A stretch of DNA of 64,000 nt. Origin: Miscanthus floridulus (Eukaryota > Streptophyta > Magnoliopsida > Poales > Poaceae). Below the pieces are notes generated by a model that saw nothing but the letters and a program-made list of their open reading frames with translations, was not told the origin of the DNA and did not search any database. Where the stretch lies: NCBI RefSeq assembly GCF_019320115.1, contig NC_089598.1, positions 83,162,059 through 83,226,058 of the forward strand, written 5' to 3'. Both the position numbers and the translations under genes were made by a program. Shown piece after piece: positions 31,869 through 43,877 of this stretch. The stretch's first letter is position 1, and every line of letters begins with the position of its first letter.

Positions 31869-34800
31869 ATGGCTATGATTGATGAACCTCTGTACCCGAT
31901 TGCTGTACTGATTGATGAACTGAAAAATGAAGATATTCAGTTGCGCCTTAACTCCATCAGAAAGCTTTCTACAATTGCCCGTGCATTGGGTGAAGAAAGA
32001 ACAAGGAAAGAGCTGATTCCATTCCTTAGTGAAAACAACGACGATGAAGATGAGGTGCTTCTTGCAATGGCGGAAGAGTTGGGCGTTTTTATTCCTTATG
32101 TTGGAGGTGTAGAGCATGCACACGTTTTGCTTCCACCACTGGAAACATTGTGTACTGTGGAGGAAACCTGTGTCAGAGACAAGGCTGTGGAATCGTTTTG
32201 TCGGATAGGAGCACAGATGAAGGAAAGTGATATTGTGGACTGGTTTGCCCCTGTCGTAAAGGTATGAGGACTACTTTTATTGTGATAGGTTTCGATCTTT
32301 TCTTATTCACTCTGACAGAAAAAGAAGTATTCACACCAATTTTGGCTAAAGCTGTAGGTTATACATGCTTCTAACTTATTAGAAATACACATAAACTTGT
32401 TTTCCTTTTACTGCTGTCAAACTTTCTGTGATTCTATAATCATTACAGGTGCTTCATAACACTATGCAGAAGCTTATTGAATATCTTCATGAATTTATAA
32501 CTCTACATTCTCAGTTAACAAGTTACTGGAGTCATCATCAAATTTACAATATGTATTGGAAGTGGTCCACTGCCACAGGATCGTCTAGGCTATTGTGTTT
32601 TTACTTTGAACAAGTTCCACAGGATTATCTAGACTGTTGTGTTTTTATTTTGAAAATCTGATTGTTTGCCATTTTACTAGCTTTTAATATAATTTGCCTA
32701 TGCCCATCATAAAATCATGACGCTATCTATTTACCTTGTCAAATGTCATCAACAATCTTTATTTATTGTTGTATAGTATTGGGAGTATGCTTTACAACAA
32801 TCATTTAGCTTATTCCATTAGTAACTTATATTTGATTTCTAGTGAACTAGTTTTCTACATGTTTCATAAACTAATCTTTGTTCTTAAGTTCCGTGTTATG
32901 GATTTAGTTAAATTAGTTATTGATTGTCTACCGCATACGAAAAGAGGGCACTTCATTCAAAATTATATAACGAACACAAAACACTTGTGTATGTGGGAAG
33001 TACAATTACATTCTACACTGTTCTATATCTTATAGCAATTAACTGGACACACTTGATCAATTCAGAGGTTGGCGGCAGGCGAGTGGTTCACAGCTCGAGT
33101 TTCGTCATGTGGCCTTTTTCATATCGCCTATCCTAGTGCACCTGAGCAACTGAAGGCAGAACTGAGGACAATTTATGGCCAGTTATGCCAAGACGACATG
33201 CCTATGGTACGAAGAGCTGCTGCTTCTAATCTTGGAAAGTTTGCTGCGGACAGTTGAACAAAGTCATTTGAAGACAGAAGTCATATCAATATTTGATGAT
33301 CTAACTCATGATGGTACATCCTACAGATATTTTTACCACTGTTTTATTAAGTTATCTCTTTTGTTTTGTGGATGATTTGCTTTAGTTCCGTGCATACGAC
33401 TCATACATCTTTGTTTTATTATTTAAATTTTGTTCTCAACATATTGTCACCCTGTTCGATTATGCTGAAATGTTGTGAGAGGAAAACACTGTTCTATGGC
33501 TGAAAAGTAGTGCTGAATAAGCTCAAGCGAATAGGGTTATTGTACCATTGGATTTTACTATTGGATTACTTTTGTGCTTTGCACCTGCATTTTGACTTTA
33601 GTTACTTTTCTTGTTTTACTAACTTCACAATAATTAATTGACGCTTATTGCTCTATTCTGTTTCGTGCCACTGTAAGTCCTTTAATATTCTTTAGCAATT
33701 TGTTTTTCTATACGTAATAGACATGATGCACAGTCGAATATCTTTTTTTTGCCTGTTGGCTGCCGCAATCTGTTGTTACAATTATCAATTTTTAATACAA
33801 ATACCATTGCTATTGTAACCTGCTTAGCTATGCAGAATTGTTCTTATGTGCTTATTATCTTATTCACGGCCCTCCCATTTTCATCAAGCTCAAATAGACA
33901 TCATGATATAGAAGGTTTTTTGTTGCCTTGTAACTTGTAAGCTTAACTGTATTGGGAAAATTTGTTCTAGTAGCACTGAAATATCGCAAGAATCGTAAAA
34001 TACCACCGAAAGAATCTGCTCACCGGGAAATACCACTGAAAGATCAAAACAGTTAACTAAATATAGCATTCCATCATATTTTCACCGAAAGCAGTATTTT
34101 TCTTCCTTGGACAGAACATAACCAGGCTTGAAATGGAATTTATCCCTTAGGCTCACCTTATCATCAATCTCACCTCAGCGTTCACGCCTCCCATGCCGGC
34201 GACCAACTTCCCCTCCTCTGCCCGCGGCCATGCGACCCAGTGTTATCAAGTCGTCCGATCAATCGCGATTAGTCGTCCTAGTCGGTATCCTAGACTCGAC
34301 TAGAGGCTACAACTCGATTAGGCTGATTAGTTTTCTGGTCATCCGATTAGTCGTCGACTAGGGGGTGGACGACCAGAAACAGAATGGAATTGCTGGGTAG
34401 CTTAGGACATGGGCTGGCTTAGGCCACTTGTGCTCATGTTTTTCAGCCCAATTTACAACCCCACATGCAGCCACCACCCTAGAGTCATCTTCATGCTTGA
34501 TTTGTACTCTAGAACATATAATATATTATTATAGGATACTAGTCCTGATATATATAGGATGACTAGGAGACGACTAGGACTGACTAGTCGCCCTGGTTGA
34601 CAACTAATCAGGACTTGTTGCCTGGTCGGTCCCATGGCGACTAGGATCGACTAGATGACTTGATAGCATTGACACGACCTCCCCTCGCCCCCTCCCCCTG
34701 GGGTGACCCAACCACTCTTGCTTGCCCCGCCAGGGGCCGACGCCCCCCTCTCTCGCTCACCTCCCCCTGACCACACCACCTACCCCGCCTGACGCTGGTG

Positions 34801-37800
34801 GAACTGCAACGACCGGCGAACAATGTGGGCCTCTGAGGCTGCAAGCGGGGAGATGAGACAGCTGCGGCAGCTGTGCATGCAGTCTGACCAGTGGTGCAAG
34901 GCCGTGGAGGCGTCCATGGTCTTGCTCCCTGGCAGTGGCGGTGGAGAGGCGGCCATAGCTGTGCTCTTTGGCGGCGGCGGTGAAGGGGAGAAGAACAATA
35001 GGAGGATGGTGAAGAGGGCTGGTCGCCAGCCGTTTCTGTGTCGGCAGGTTGGTACTGGGTAGGGGTATTTTGTTCCTTGTTAACGGAGCTGGATGGAAAA
35101 TGTAACAGGGTGCTACTTCTAGTTGGTATTATGGTTTTTCAATGGTATATTAGGTTGGTGGGTTCTTTCAGTGCTATTTTACAGTTTTTGTGATCTTTTA
35201 GTGCTAGTTGGTACTATGGTTTTTCAATGGTATCTTACGTTGTGCCTTAGGATACCTCCTAGCGTGTGCCCCAAGCAGGGACAACTGCTTCTGCTTTCTC
35301 CTGTGGCCCACCTGGTCCACATTGAGGCCCAATCAGCCATTGGCCATCTGAGCCACAACACATGCATAATTCTTCTCTCAGAATTGATGATTTAAGGATA
35401 ATTTATGTTGTGTATGCCCATTTTGTGCCTTTTCACTTGAACCTACTATTACAGACTTGTAAGGAGTCATGATGTTTAATTATAATCATCAATCCTTGAG
35501 GCTTGAAAATAATTGAGCTAAGCTCTGCTTTATATTGAAACTCTGTATCAAACCATTTTGTTTATTTTCTTGAAGATAAATCTTAATAACCTTGAATGTT
35601 ACAAGGCGTCTGTTATATGAAATTAGTTCACAATCAAACCATATGTTACATCAGCTAAGAAGAAACTGTTTGACTTATCTCAGACCAAGATTCAGTGCGA
35701 CTATTGGCGGTTGAGGGTTGTGCTGCTCTTGGGAAGTTGTTGGAGCCCCAAGATTGTGCAGCACATATTCTCCCAGTTATTGTAAATTTCTCTCAGGTAC
35801 ATCTTACACACTTTTGATGGCTTCATAAATGTTGAGAGAGAAGATAAAGTTGTCAATACTAATTCTCGTAAAATTACTAGACTATAAGATTACCCTAAGG
35901 TCTGTCACTAGACAATAATTTGATATGATTAAGTTTCAGCACACTACCATACATGGTTTCAATTGCTTATACTTAACATCTGTCAGGATAAATCTTGGCG
36001 TGTGCGCTATATGGTGGCAAATCAACTGTATGAGCTATGTGAAGCTGTTGGTACTGAGCCCACAAGGTGTTTAATCTTTTCTTTATGTTAAAAATGGTGG
36101 TTTGACATAAAGTGATTATTGCTTTATACATGGAAAGATTAATCAATGTAATACCATGACTCGTTTACTATTGATACCATTGCCTTTTATAATAGGGGTG
36201 ATCTGGTGTCAGCATATGTTCGCCTCCTCTGTGACAATGAGGCTGAAGTGCGGATTGCAGCTGCTGGAAAAGTTACAAAATTCTGCAAAATATTAAACCC
36301 ACAAATTGCAATCGAACATATTCTTCCATGTGTCAAGGTGTGTTTAAGCATTGCACAAACACTAGTTGAGCTCTGCACCAATATTCAGTGGTTAACTTGT
36401 GCCTGTTGTACCAGTAGGAATTATCAACAGATTCATCCCAGCATGTTCGTTCAGCTTTGGCATCAGTTATTATGGGAATGGCTCCTGTATTGGGAAAGGT
36501 GTGAGCTCTATCAGTGAATGCAATGTATCAGTTTGATGGAAAATTACACTACAGTTATCAGTAGTATAAGTTCTCATTTGTTCTGTTGATAGCTTTAAAT
36601 TAGTTTATATCCTTTTCTGGAAGGAACATAACAAGATATGTGCCCCCCAGCTGTATAATGATCTGTGTTACTAATCTTGAGTTCATCCTGAATTTTAGAT
36701 AGGTTATTTGGAATTTCTTATTCTTCTACATCTGATCCACATGTGTCCTCAACCTATCATTTTTTTTTTTTTTTTTGCGAGGGCTGAACCTATCAGTTCA
36801 CTTGGTTGAGATAGGGATATGTTTGTTTTTTAAAAAAAGTTTATGCTTTTGTAAATCTTTTTGTGTTGTTTTTCTTTTTTTCGTTTCCACATCCTTCTGT
36901 GCTAATGATTTGAATATTAGATAGATCCTGTCATTTCATGAGGATATTCCTTCTGATAGTACTGTTAAATATTTGCTGGTCTTTGTTAACATACAACATT
37001 ACTGCTAATCATTATTGGTACTTGTCAACTGCTAAATGCTGATCTAATTGTACTGACTGTTCCAGTTTTGACCTTTTGTAGGATGCCACTATTGAACAAC
37101 TTCTTCCCATTTTTCTTTCTTTGCTGAAGGATGAGTTCCCTGATGTTCGACTAAACATTATAAGCAAACTCGATCAAGTTAACCAGGTCAGTGCCTGGCT
37201 ACCCTGGCAAGCTATGTAGTTTAAGCTATAAACACAGATTTTCCTGCTTCGTCCACAAGTAGTAGCACTTGAAGTTGAAATTTTGTTGGTAATTGGTTGT
37301 GTACTTGAGAGACTACCTGTCCACCAATTTCACTTGTGCACCATTTAGTTGGAAGGTAAGAATAATAATTAGTGTCGCGGAAATGCGTATGTTGCGTTGG
37401 ATTTGTGGTCATACAAGAAGGGATCGAGTTCAGAACGATGATATACGTGATAGATTAGGGTAGCACCAATTGAAGAAAAGCTTGTCCAACACCGGTTGAG
37501 ATGGTTTGGACATGTCCAACGGAGACCTCCAAAGGCACCGGTGCGTAGTGGAATCCTAAGCCAGGATAGTAACGTGAAGAGAGGCAGAGGTGAGACCGAA
37601 GTTGACTTGGGTAGAGGCAATAAAAGGAGACTTGAAAGGATGGAATATACCCAAAGACTTAGCCTTAGATAGGAGTGCTTGGAAAACAGCTATTCACGTG
37701 TCTGGACCTTGATTGCTTCTGCTCGGTTTCAACTCTAGCCTACCCCAACTTGTTTGGGACTTCAAGGCTTTGTTGTTGTTGTTGTTGTTGTTGTTGTAAG

Positions 37801-40156
37801 AATAATAATTAGTTAATTTGTAAATTTTACTTCTTTACTTATATTCTGTTTTTTAGAATAGTACCTTAAAATTGCAGATTATTTCTTCGGAATCTAGTGG
37901 CGTTCTTCCTACCAAAGGGGTAGCAATAGATCAGTTATCAATCGTTTTTTTAAAACATTCAGTTATCAATCGTGAAAGACCAGAAATTAGTCTATTCTCA
38001 ACCCAAATGTTCTTTCATCCTATATTCCTATTATATAGATTATCTTCTCTTCCAATACCTTTATCCACTTCAACCCCTGTCATTTGGCTATCCTATGTTG
38101 GTTAGCTGTTGTGTAAGCTAGTGTTTATAACACCTCTAGTCCTTCGATTTGTCAATTGGCCACCATGTCTTTTCTATTGTAACATGTATATTATATGAGC
38201 TCAAGTTTGGAACTAAGTATAGTTCCTTTGCACTATTTCTATCTTCTATTTGTTATAAATGTGTTAATAAAATCCCAATGTTTGTGTTGAAGATCCCATG
38301 CTTTTGAATTGAGCCTTGACTTTTGAGCAGCATTATATTTTCTTGGTTAATGATAGCTGTTCACCCTGTGCTCCAAATAGTGAAAAAATTTGGTACAGCT
38401 AGATTTCTCTTTTGGGACTATACATGCAGCTGGCACTGTAGCAAATAGATTTGACTAAGAAACCAGTAAGGTTCACCTGGTTTAATTGGACAAGAATAGG
38501 TTTTTTAACTTGTGCTCAAGCTGCTTCCTGGCATCATTCATTTCATTCAATGATGCACTTGTAAGTTCTCTCCTGTATTTTTTTTACAGGTTATTGGAAT
38601 TGACTTGCTGTCGCAATCACTTCTACCAGCCATTGTAGAGCTCGCTGAAGATAGGTACCGGAGAGTTCGGCTTGCCATAATTGATTACATACCTTTGTTG
38701 GCCAGCCAGTTAGGTGTTCGTTTTTTTGATGACAAGCTGGGGGCACTTTGCATTCAGTGGTTGGAAGATAAGGTGCATAAATAATTTCACCAACCATTAT
38801 TATACAAGTTCCATTAATGCAGAAACCATGCATACAGTTTCTAATGATGGTCTTTTTAGTCTATATAAGTTGAATTCTTGATTGATTCTATGTAATGTAA
38901 TAGTGACTCAAAATACTAAACATTTGGCTTCAGGTTTTCTCAATCAGAGATGCTGCTGCCAACAATTTAAAGCGTTTGGCAGAGGAATTTGGCCTTGAGT
39001 GGGCGATGCAGCATATAATTCCTCAGGTTAGCCTTAATACTGTTAAAAATGTAATAGCATTTATTATGATAAATTGCTTATTTTATTCTTAAGCTTAAAA
39101 CCTTGACTTGAGCGAAGACATGAGTCCTTTGGTTACTAACCTACTATTCAGCTTATATGCACAAAACCCATGCACATCATCTCTTATGCGAGGGCGACAA
39201 AGGAGTCTCCTTTGCGCCCCTTCCCATTCTTTTGTGTGTTCATAAAGAAATCTAGGAAAGTAGTGTTACAGAAGTGCTAGGCACACACTAGATGGGTGGC
39301 ACCTATCGTGTATTGTCTAGCACCTAAGTTGGTCGCTTAGATGGGCGACGCTACATGGTTGTTTGGCACCTGGTGCCTAGGGTGAGCTAGGTTTAGCACC
39401 TAAGTCGGTCGCTTAGATGGTGACGTGATAATATTTCACTGAATGCCTCTCAGTTTCAGAGTCTATGCTGATACAATGCATAGACCAAGTTGTTATGACA
39501 TCAGATTGGACCTTGTATACCCCCAAATAGGAGGATACAGCACCAACATTTCTTTTTGCATTAAAGCAGGGTAAAGAGGGTATTGGAATAAATTTTACTT
39601 ATGCTTAATTAATTATATCAACAGATAGATTGAAAATCTTTATATTGTCTAATCTCTTTTGTATTCTAGGTTTTGGAGAAGATAAACAACCCACATTATC
39701 TGTATCGGATGACCACTTTACAAGCTATTTCTTTGCTAGCTCCTGTCATGGGTCCTGATATCACATGCCAACAGTTGCTCCCTGTTGTCATTGCTTCTTC
39801 AAAGGACAGGTGAGTCCAAAATAACACATGTTGAGGCATACTCTCCGCAAGGTCTCACTGATATCATCTTTAATTGCTAGGGTTCCGAACATGAAATTCA
39901 ATGTTGCTAAAGTCCTGCAATCACTTGTACCAATCCTTGATCAATCTGTAAGTTGTAGTCATCAAACTCTGTTGTTGTGATCCTATTTTTATGAATGTTT
40001 GGCTTTTCACCTAGCTCATTGAATGTGTATTTGCAGGTTGTGGAGAAGGCGGTGAAACCATGCCTAGTTGAGCTCAGTGAGGACCCAGATGTAGATGTAA
40101 GATACTACGCACACCAGGCCCTTCGGGCGTGTGACCAAATGGTGATACCTAGCTGA
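31869..40156 (+). CDS. PP2AA: PP2A 65-kDa scaffold subunit A, with one frame-breaking base
   Basis: The product is the HEAT-repeat scaffold that holds the catalytic and B subunits of protein phosphatase 2A. Coding exons: 31869-32261, 33066-33313, 35684-35796, 35987-36066, 36196-36337, 36418-36498, 37082-37186, 38590-38772, 38934-39026, 39670-39809, 39881-39947, 40037-40156. All have GT/AG borders and phases agree. The sum is 1,765 bp: 588 codons (family length 587 aa plus stop) plus one base. The extra base is a G at 33248/33249 (AAATVEQ region), stopping the literal frame at 33255-33257 after 194 aa. Motifs: [71 protein letters not shown], end [10 protein letters not shown]. Unusual changes: EDRYRRVRL where the family has EDRHWRVRL, and GVRFFDDKL for GVGFFDDKL. 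It could be a fresh pseudogene or a sequencing error in an intact gene. Confidence 0.93.
33246..33257 (+). other. Frameshift in PP2A exon 2
   Basis: The exon reads GCTGCGGACAGTTGA. Removing one of the two G's at 33248-33249 restores the family sequence ..[13 protein letters not shown].. and the correct phase for every later exon. As written, the frame hits TGA at 33255-33257. No other lesion was found in the 12 exons. Confidence 0.9.
33450..33538. mobile_element. GTTCG-family MITE remnant in PP2A intron
   Basis: A short element running from CCCTGTTCGATTATGCTGAAA to CTCAAGCGAATAGGG, with GTGAGAGGAAAACACTGTT inside, matches the GTTCG family listed at 14517-14657. It lies within the 2.4-kb second coding intron. 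Confidence 0.65.
33955..35255. mobile_element. MULE-like element in PP2A intron
   Basis: The left side reads AGCACTGAAATATCGCAAGA and ACCACTGAAAGATC. The right side, reverse-complemented, reads TAGCACTAAAAGATCACAAA and AGCACTGAAAG, so the ends carry a degenerate inverted repeat built from (T/A)(A/G)CACTGAAA(A/G)AT units. Between them are a nested hAT-like MITE and a GC-rich segment (34680-35060) with an open frame [20 protein letters not shown] that I do not recognise and that could be captured host sequence. Borders are approximate and no target duplication was secured. Confidence 0.55.
34231..34669. mobile_element. hAT-like MITE nested in the intronic MULE
   Basis: The ends CAGTGTTATCAAGTCGTC and, reverse-complemented, CAATGCTATCAAGTCATC are inverted repeats. 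The interior is rich in CGACTAG/CTAGTCG motifs. The flanks ATGCGACC and ACACGACC match at 6 of 8 positions, consistent with an old 8-bp hAT duplication. No coding capacity. Confidence 0.75.
37356..37373. repeat. 18-bp target site duplication of RTE insertion
   Basis: GTAAGAATAATAATTAGT here is repeated exactly at 37796-37813, on either side of the RTE fragment. Long variable duplications are typical of target-primed reverse transcription. Confidence 0.92.
37374..37795 (+). mobile_element. 5'-truncated RTE-type LINE in PP2A intron
   Basis: The 422-bp insertion encodes in broken frames [40 protein letters not shown] and ends with CCCCAACTTGTTTGGGACTT and a (TTG)n tail. This is the 3' end of the RTE clade of plant non-LTR elements, whose tails are short tandem repeats rather than poly(A). 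It is flanked by a perfect 18-bp duplication. It lies between the LDQVNQ exon and the VIGIDLL exon and does not alter splicing sites. Confidence 0.9.
39100..39650. other. PP2A intron with repeated GCACCTAAG blocks
   Basis: Within the intron between 39026 and 39670, TAGCACCTAAGT(T/C)GGTCGCTTAGATGG occurs twice, at about 39318 and 39390. The block looks like a small fragment of a repetitive element. No gene. Confidence 0.5.
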
Positions 40157-41359
40157 CTAGCCTGTCCAGAAATTAGCAAATGAGATACCCATTGGTCTAT
40201 TTTTTTTAATATTTTAAAGTGTTCTGTAGTCTTATAAATTATTCTACCACCAATGACTTTGATGCAACTTTTTATTAATTATGTGTTTTTTTTATTTAGG
40301 TTTAGTTTAGTTTTTGGATTTAATCAACCTTGGGGAAGTAGGTGGACGCATGATATTTGTGTGATTGACCTGTGATTGTCTTGTGCTGTCACTTGGTAGG
40401 TCACTACGTGTAAGCACATTGTTTTATAGTCTGCTTTGCTTAGTCTGGTTGTGTGCGGAACTGTATTTGTTGGCCTTTCTGACATGAAAACGATGTTCGT
40501 TGCTTGCGAATTTGTTTTACGTGATCCAAGTGCCAGAGCTAATAAAAGTGTTCGGTAAATTGTATTTAAGTATGCTTTGATAGCTTTATTGTTGCCGCTA
40601 AAAATTTGTTGCTTAAATGCTTGGATGATCAAGCTAAAGTGGCTATGAGAGAAGTCCATGAAAGTATCCATGGTACGTATCAATCCGCTTTGAAAATAAA
40701 GTGGTTATTGCAGCGAGTCAGATTTTAGTGGCCCACCATGATTGCCGATTATTTCTGATACTAAAAAGGTTGTAAAGTGTTTGTTAAAAAAAAATTGTAA
40801 AGAGTGCCAATGATTTAACTATTTCAGTTCGTGCTTGCTGCAATGTTGCATCCTATCATCAAATTGTGACCGTTCTGAGGACCCTGAGGATGAGGTCCGT
40901 ACAAAGTTATCAAGGTTGTGTTTGGAAATTCTTATTCGCTAGACTTGCATGGTCCTTGTTCGCTTGAACTTATCAGCTTGGCTTATCAGTCATGGTAAAG
41001 TGTTTTTCTCTCACAACAATTTAGTGAACAATACTTTTTAGCATGGCTTTTCAGCGAAGCGAACAGATCGTCTCTTAAGATCAATTAATAGAAGGTATTT
41101 GAAGAAATTTTCCTAACCGTTTGGCAAGAGTGATGTCTAAACGATGGCTGATGTACACATATTGCCATTAGAATAAATTGTCGATGCATGCATTGTTCGT
41201 AGAATAAAAATAGTGGATGGCTTATATCATTGCCATAGATGCTATTATGTTTTTAGATTCGAGTAATCTCACCTAAAAAGAGGGGTTTATGTTAACAATC
41301 ATTTTGGGGCAGGCAGTAAAACCGGCTAAGCCAGGCTTTAGGGTCGGCTAGGTCATTTA
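40157..41359. other. PP2A 3' flank
   Basis: AT-rich DNA that should hold the PP2A 3' UTR and polyadenylation region; several A/T-rich candidates exist and none is asserted. A GTTCG-family MITE remnant lies at 40951-41066 (TGTTCGCTTGAACTT..CAGCGAAGCGAACAG). No other gene is visible. Confidence 0.5.
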
Positions 41360-41858
41360 GGGTCTGTTTGGTTGACCTTTTTGAGGCTATTTTTGCTTTT
41401 CAAAAGTCAAAATCCCAATGAAAGGGAATATTTTTGGAGGCTGTTTTTGGCTTTCTGCTTTTCAAAATAGGGGAATAGAGAACTTTCATAGTTGTGCCAA
41501 GAAAGATAAAGATAAAAGATATAATATTTACTTGTTCAACCAAACAACTTTCAATTTTTTCACAACTCATAGCCAGTGTTTTCCTAAACGTTAAACGGTA
41601 AACAGTCGGTCACCTACCGTTTAGCTATTATTCGGGCTAAACGGTCCACTAAACGGGCTAAACGGTCAATTAAACGGGGTAAACGGACGATGAAACGGAA
41701 ACGGACGGAAACGGCGCACCACCGTGTAGCGTGTACACGGCGTGTACACGGGCTACACGGCCGTGTAGGCGAACAGTGCTCATAGCCCATAATAGTTTTT
41801 TCACAGCTCACAACCAACAACAACTTTTCTCATAGCTACAGCTCAATTAAACATACCC
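41360..41858. mobile_element. Tourist-like MITE interrupted by a hAT MITE
   Basis: The ends GGGTCTGTTTGGTTGA and, reverse-complemented, GGGTATGTTTAATTGA form inverted repeats flanked by TTA at 41357-41359 and 41859-41861. The TTA duplication and GGGTCTGTTTGG terminus are typical of PIF/Harbinger-derived MITEs. A second element is inserted at 41574-41778. No coding sequence. Confidence 0.85.
41574..41778. mobile_element. hAT-like MITE with perfect 8-bp TSD
   Basis: The element is bounded by CTCATAGC at 41566-41573 and 41779-41786. Its ends CAGTGTTTTCCTAAACG and, reverse-complemented, CACTGTTCGCCTACACG are inverted repeats. The interior is built of ACGG-rich repeats (AAACGG, CTAAACGG, CACGG). 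Eight-base duplications and CA.TG ends indicate hAT. Confidence 0.88.
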
Positions 41859-42042
41859 TTAGTCCGCACAGAAAACTAGAAAACATGTTTTCAATGTGGA
41901 CTTGTTTATTGGTGGGATAAGACCAACTCACGTCGATGGAGGCATCCAACACCTTGAAAAACAAATCTAACATACTTTTTACTCCTCTGGACCCTACCTC
42001 TTCCAACCTCTTTGGCTTTGTTTCTTCTCTTATAATCCGTCT

Positions 42043-42143
42043 TTTCAGCTTGTTTTTTTTTAACCAGAACCATGTTTTTCTCTCACAACAAATCAGCCAG
42101 AACAGTGTTTCGGCTTGTTTTTTCAGCGAAGCGAACGGGGCCA
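42043..42143. mobile_element. GTTCG-family MITE remnant
   Basis: The right end TTTTCAGCGAAGCGAACGGGGCC and the core TTTCTCTCACAACAAATCAGCC match the GTTCG family. The left end is degraded. It is non-coding. Confidence 0.6.
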
Positions 42144-42849
42144 TTTATTTGTTGTTCTACGTATCTCCGACGAGATTCATTGCTGATCTAAGTGGCCTTG
42201 CTGATCCTAGATCAATACTACAAGAGGTGTTTAAGCATAGAGGGTGCCTGGTCCCCCTCCGCCCCTCCCTCCCTCCGCCGTGCTTGGTAAGAGTGATTTA
42301 TGCACTATTAAGGGAGCCTGAATTTGAAGACATGACCGCACTGAATAGCTGTTAGACCATCAACACATCACCCTTGATATTACTCCAGCAACTTCTATAA
42401 AATCGTCCTGTGAACTCAGCTGTCCCTGGAGACTTGTCCAATAGCATGTTTTTTTTTTATTGTCATCCATACTTCCTCCTCTGAGAAGGGTTCGTCCAGA
42501 GATGACAAATCATGTTTGTAAATTGGGAGAACAGTCAAATCTAAAGTGAAATCTCTTTCTTCAGCTGTACCAAGCAAGTTTTTCGTAAAAATAAATATTG
42601 CCTCTTACTTATCTTCTTAAGTGATGGAGGGCCTGCTCTAGGGGAGGAGCAACCAGTGTGACCGCCGGGGGCCGTGGAACGGAGTTCCCCCTCAACATAT
42701 AAACATATATGTAATTAGTAGATATATTAGGCGGATTTGATTTGAAGGCCCAACAATTTTCCCGTACGACGCCGGCAGTTCCAATTCTAGTATGTACCAG
42801 TGTACTGCTCTCTTCATGCCTAAATGTCTGTCGTTTTTGTTTTTCGATA

Positions 42850-43047
42850 AACAACTTTGACTAAATATATATTAAAAAATATTAATATTTATGATACATA
42901 ATTAATATTATTGGATAGATATTTGAATCTTGTTTTTTAATAAATTTATTTAGAGATAGAAATATTACACGTATTTTTTTATAAATCGAGTCAAAGTTAT
43001 TGGCACGTAAATAATGATGACTAATATTTAGGGACGGAGGGAGTATG
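42850..43047. mobile_element. Stowaway-type MITE remnant
   Basis: The AT-rich stretch begins near TTTGACTAAATATATATT and ends TTTAGGGACGGAGGGAGTA, the inverse of the CTCCCTCCGT terminus of grass Stowaway (Tc1/mariner) MITEs. The left terminus is missing. A similar terminus occurs at 21740-21752 and 56830-56848. Confidence 0.7.
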
Positions 43048-43108
43048 CTAGTAAGCAGCGACGTTTCATCTTTCATGCCGCGGCATCTAATCGCCCCAAC
43101 CCGACTTA

Positions 43109-43390
43109 GGGCATGTTTGGTTCCAAATAAGTTACCTACTTATAAGTTATAAAAAATGAAATAAGTGACTTATTTTGCCAAACATCACCAACTTATAAGT
43201 TACTCCTGCTTATAAGTTTTAAGTTAGTTCACCCCTGCTTAAAACTTATAAGTCACCCTTTTCCGCGTGGGGCCCACACCTTAAATGAGCTTATAAGTCA
43301 TCTACAACCAAACAGGCATGACTTATAAGTCACTGGTTTTCAGTCACCTGACTTAATAAGTCACATGACTTATGAAAACCAAACAGAGCC
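43109..43390. mobile_element. Tourist-like MITE with TTA duplication
   Basis: The ends GGGCATGTTTGGTTCC and, reverse-complemented, GGCTCTGTTTGGTTTTC are inverted repeats flanked by TTA (43106-43108 and 43391-43393). The interior is a series of ACTTATAAGT palindromes. The right terminus is echoed at 43400-43418 (GGAAACCAAACAGGGCCTTA), suggesting a second partial element end. Confidence 0.85.
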
Positions 43391-43683
43391 TTAGCTTGCG
43401 GAAACCAAACAGGGCCTTAGCTTGTGGTGACGCTCTACCCCGATGCGACTCCTCTCGCCTTCTCGCCTTCTCAGTTTCTTGCTGATGCCGACTGCCGAGA
43501 CCGTGAGACGCCGACTTGGCTTGGCAGTCGATGTCTGACTGACCCGATGCCACCGCAGGCCCGAGACGCGAGCACGCGAGGATAGGTGGACGGCCGACGA
43601 AGACACACATGCGACGGCCTGTTGCAGTGCCAGTACGGTCAGGTCAGTCCGTATTTTTTAAAATTATAGAGACACTGGTATTA

Positions 43684-43877
43684 AGGGCCTTTTTGGCACG
43701 ACTTATGCTGGCTTCGGCTTCATCTATTTTGCGTAAATCGAGGTACTGTAGTGTGAAGCCGTTTTGTAAGCCGAGGTTAAAACAAACTAGAAGCCGGGAA
43801 AAGCCAGTTTTTCTGGCTTCACCGGCTTTGGCTTCACCGGTGAAGCCGTTTTGGATGAACCGTGCCAAAGGGGCCTT
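43684..43877. mobile_element. MITE with GGCACG terminal repeats
   Basis: AAGGGCCTTTTTGGCACG at the left and its near inverse CGTGCCAAAGGGGCCTT at the right bound about 190 bp rich in GGCTTC/GAAGCC motifs. The flanking bases are TT/AA, so a TTA or TTAA-type duplication is likely but the exact length is ambiguous. Confidence 0.75.
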
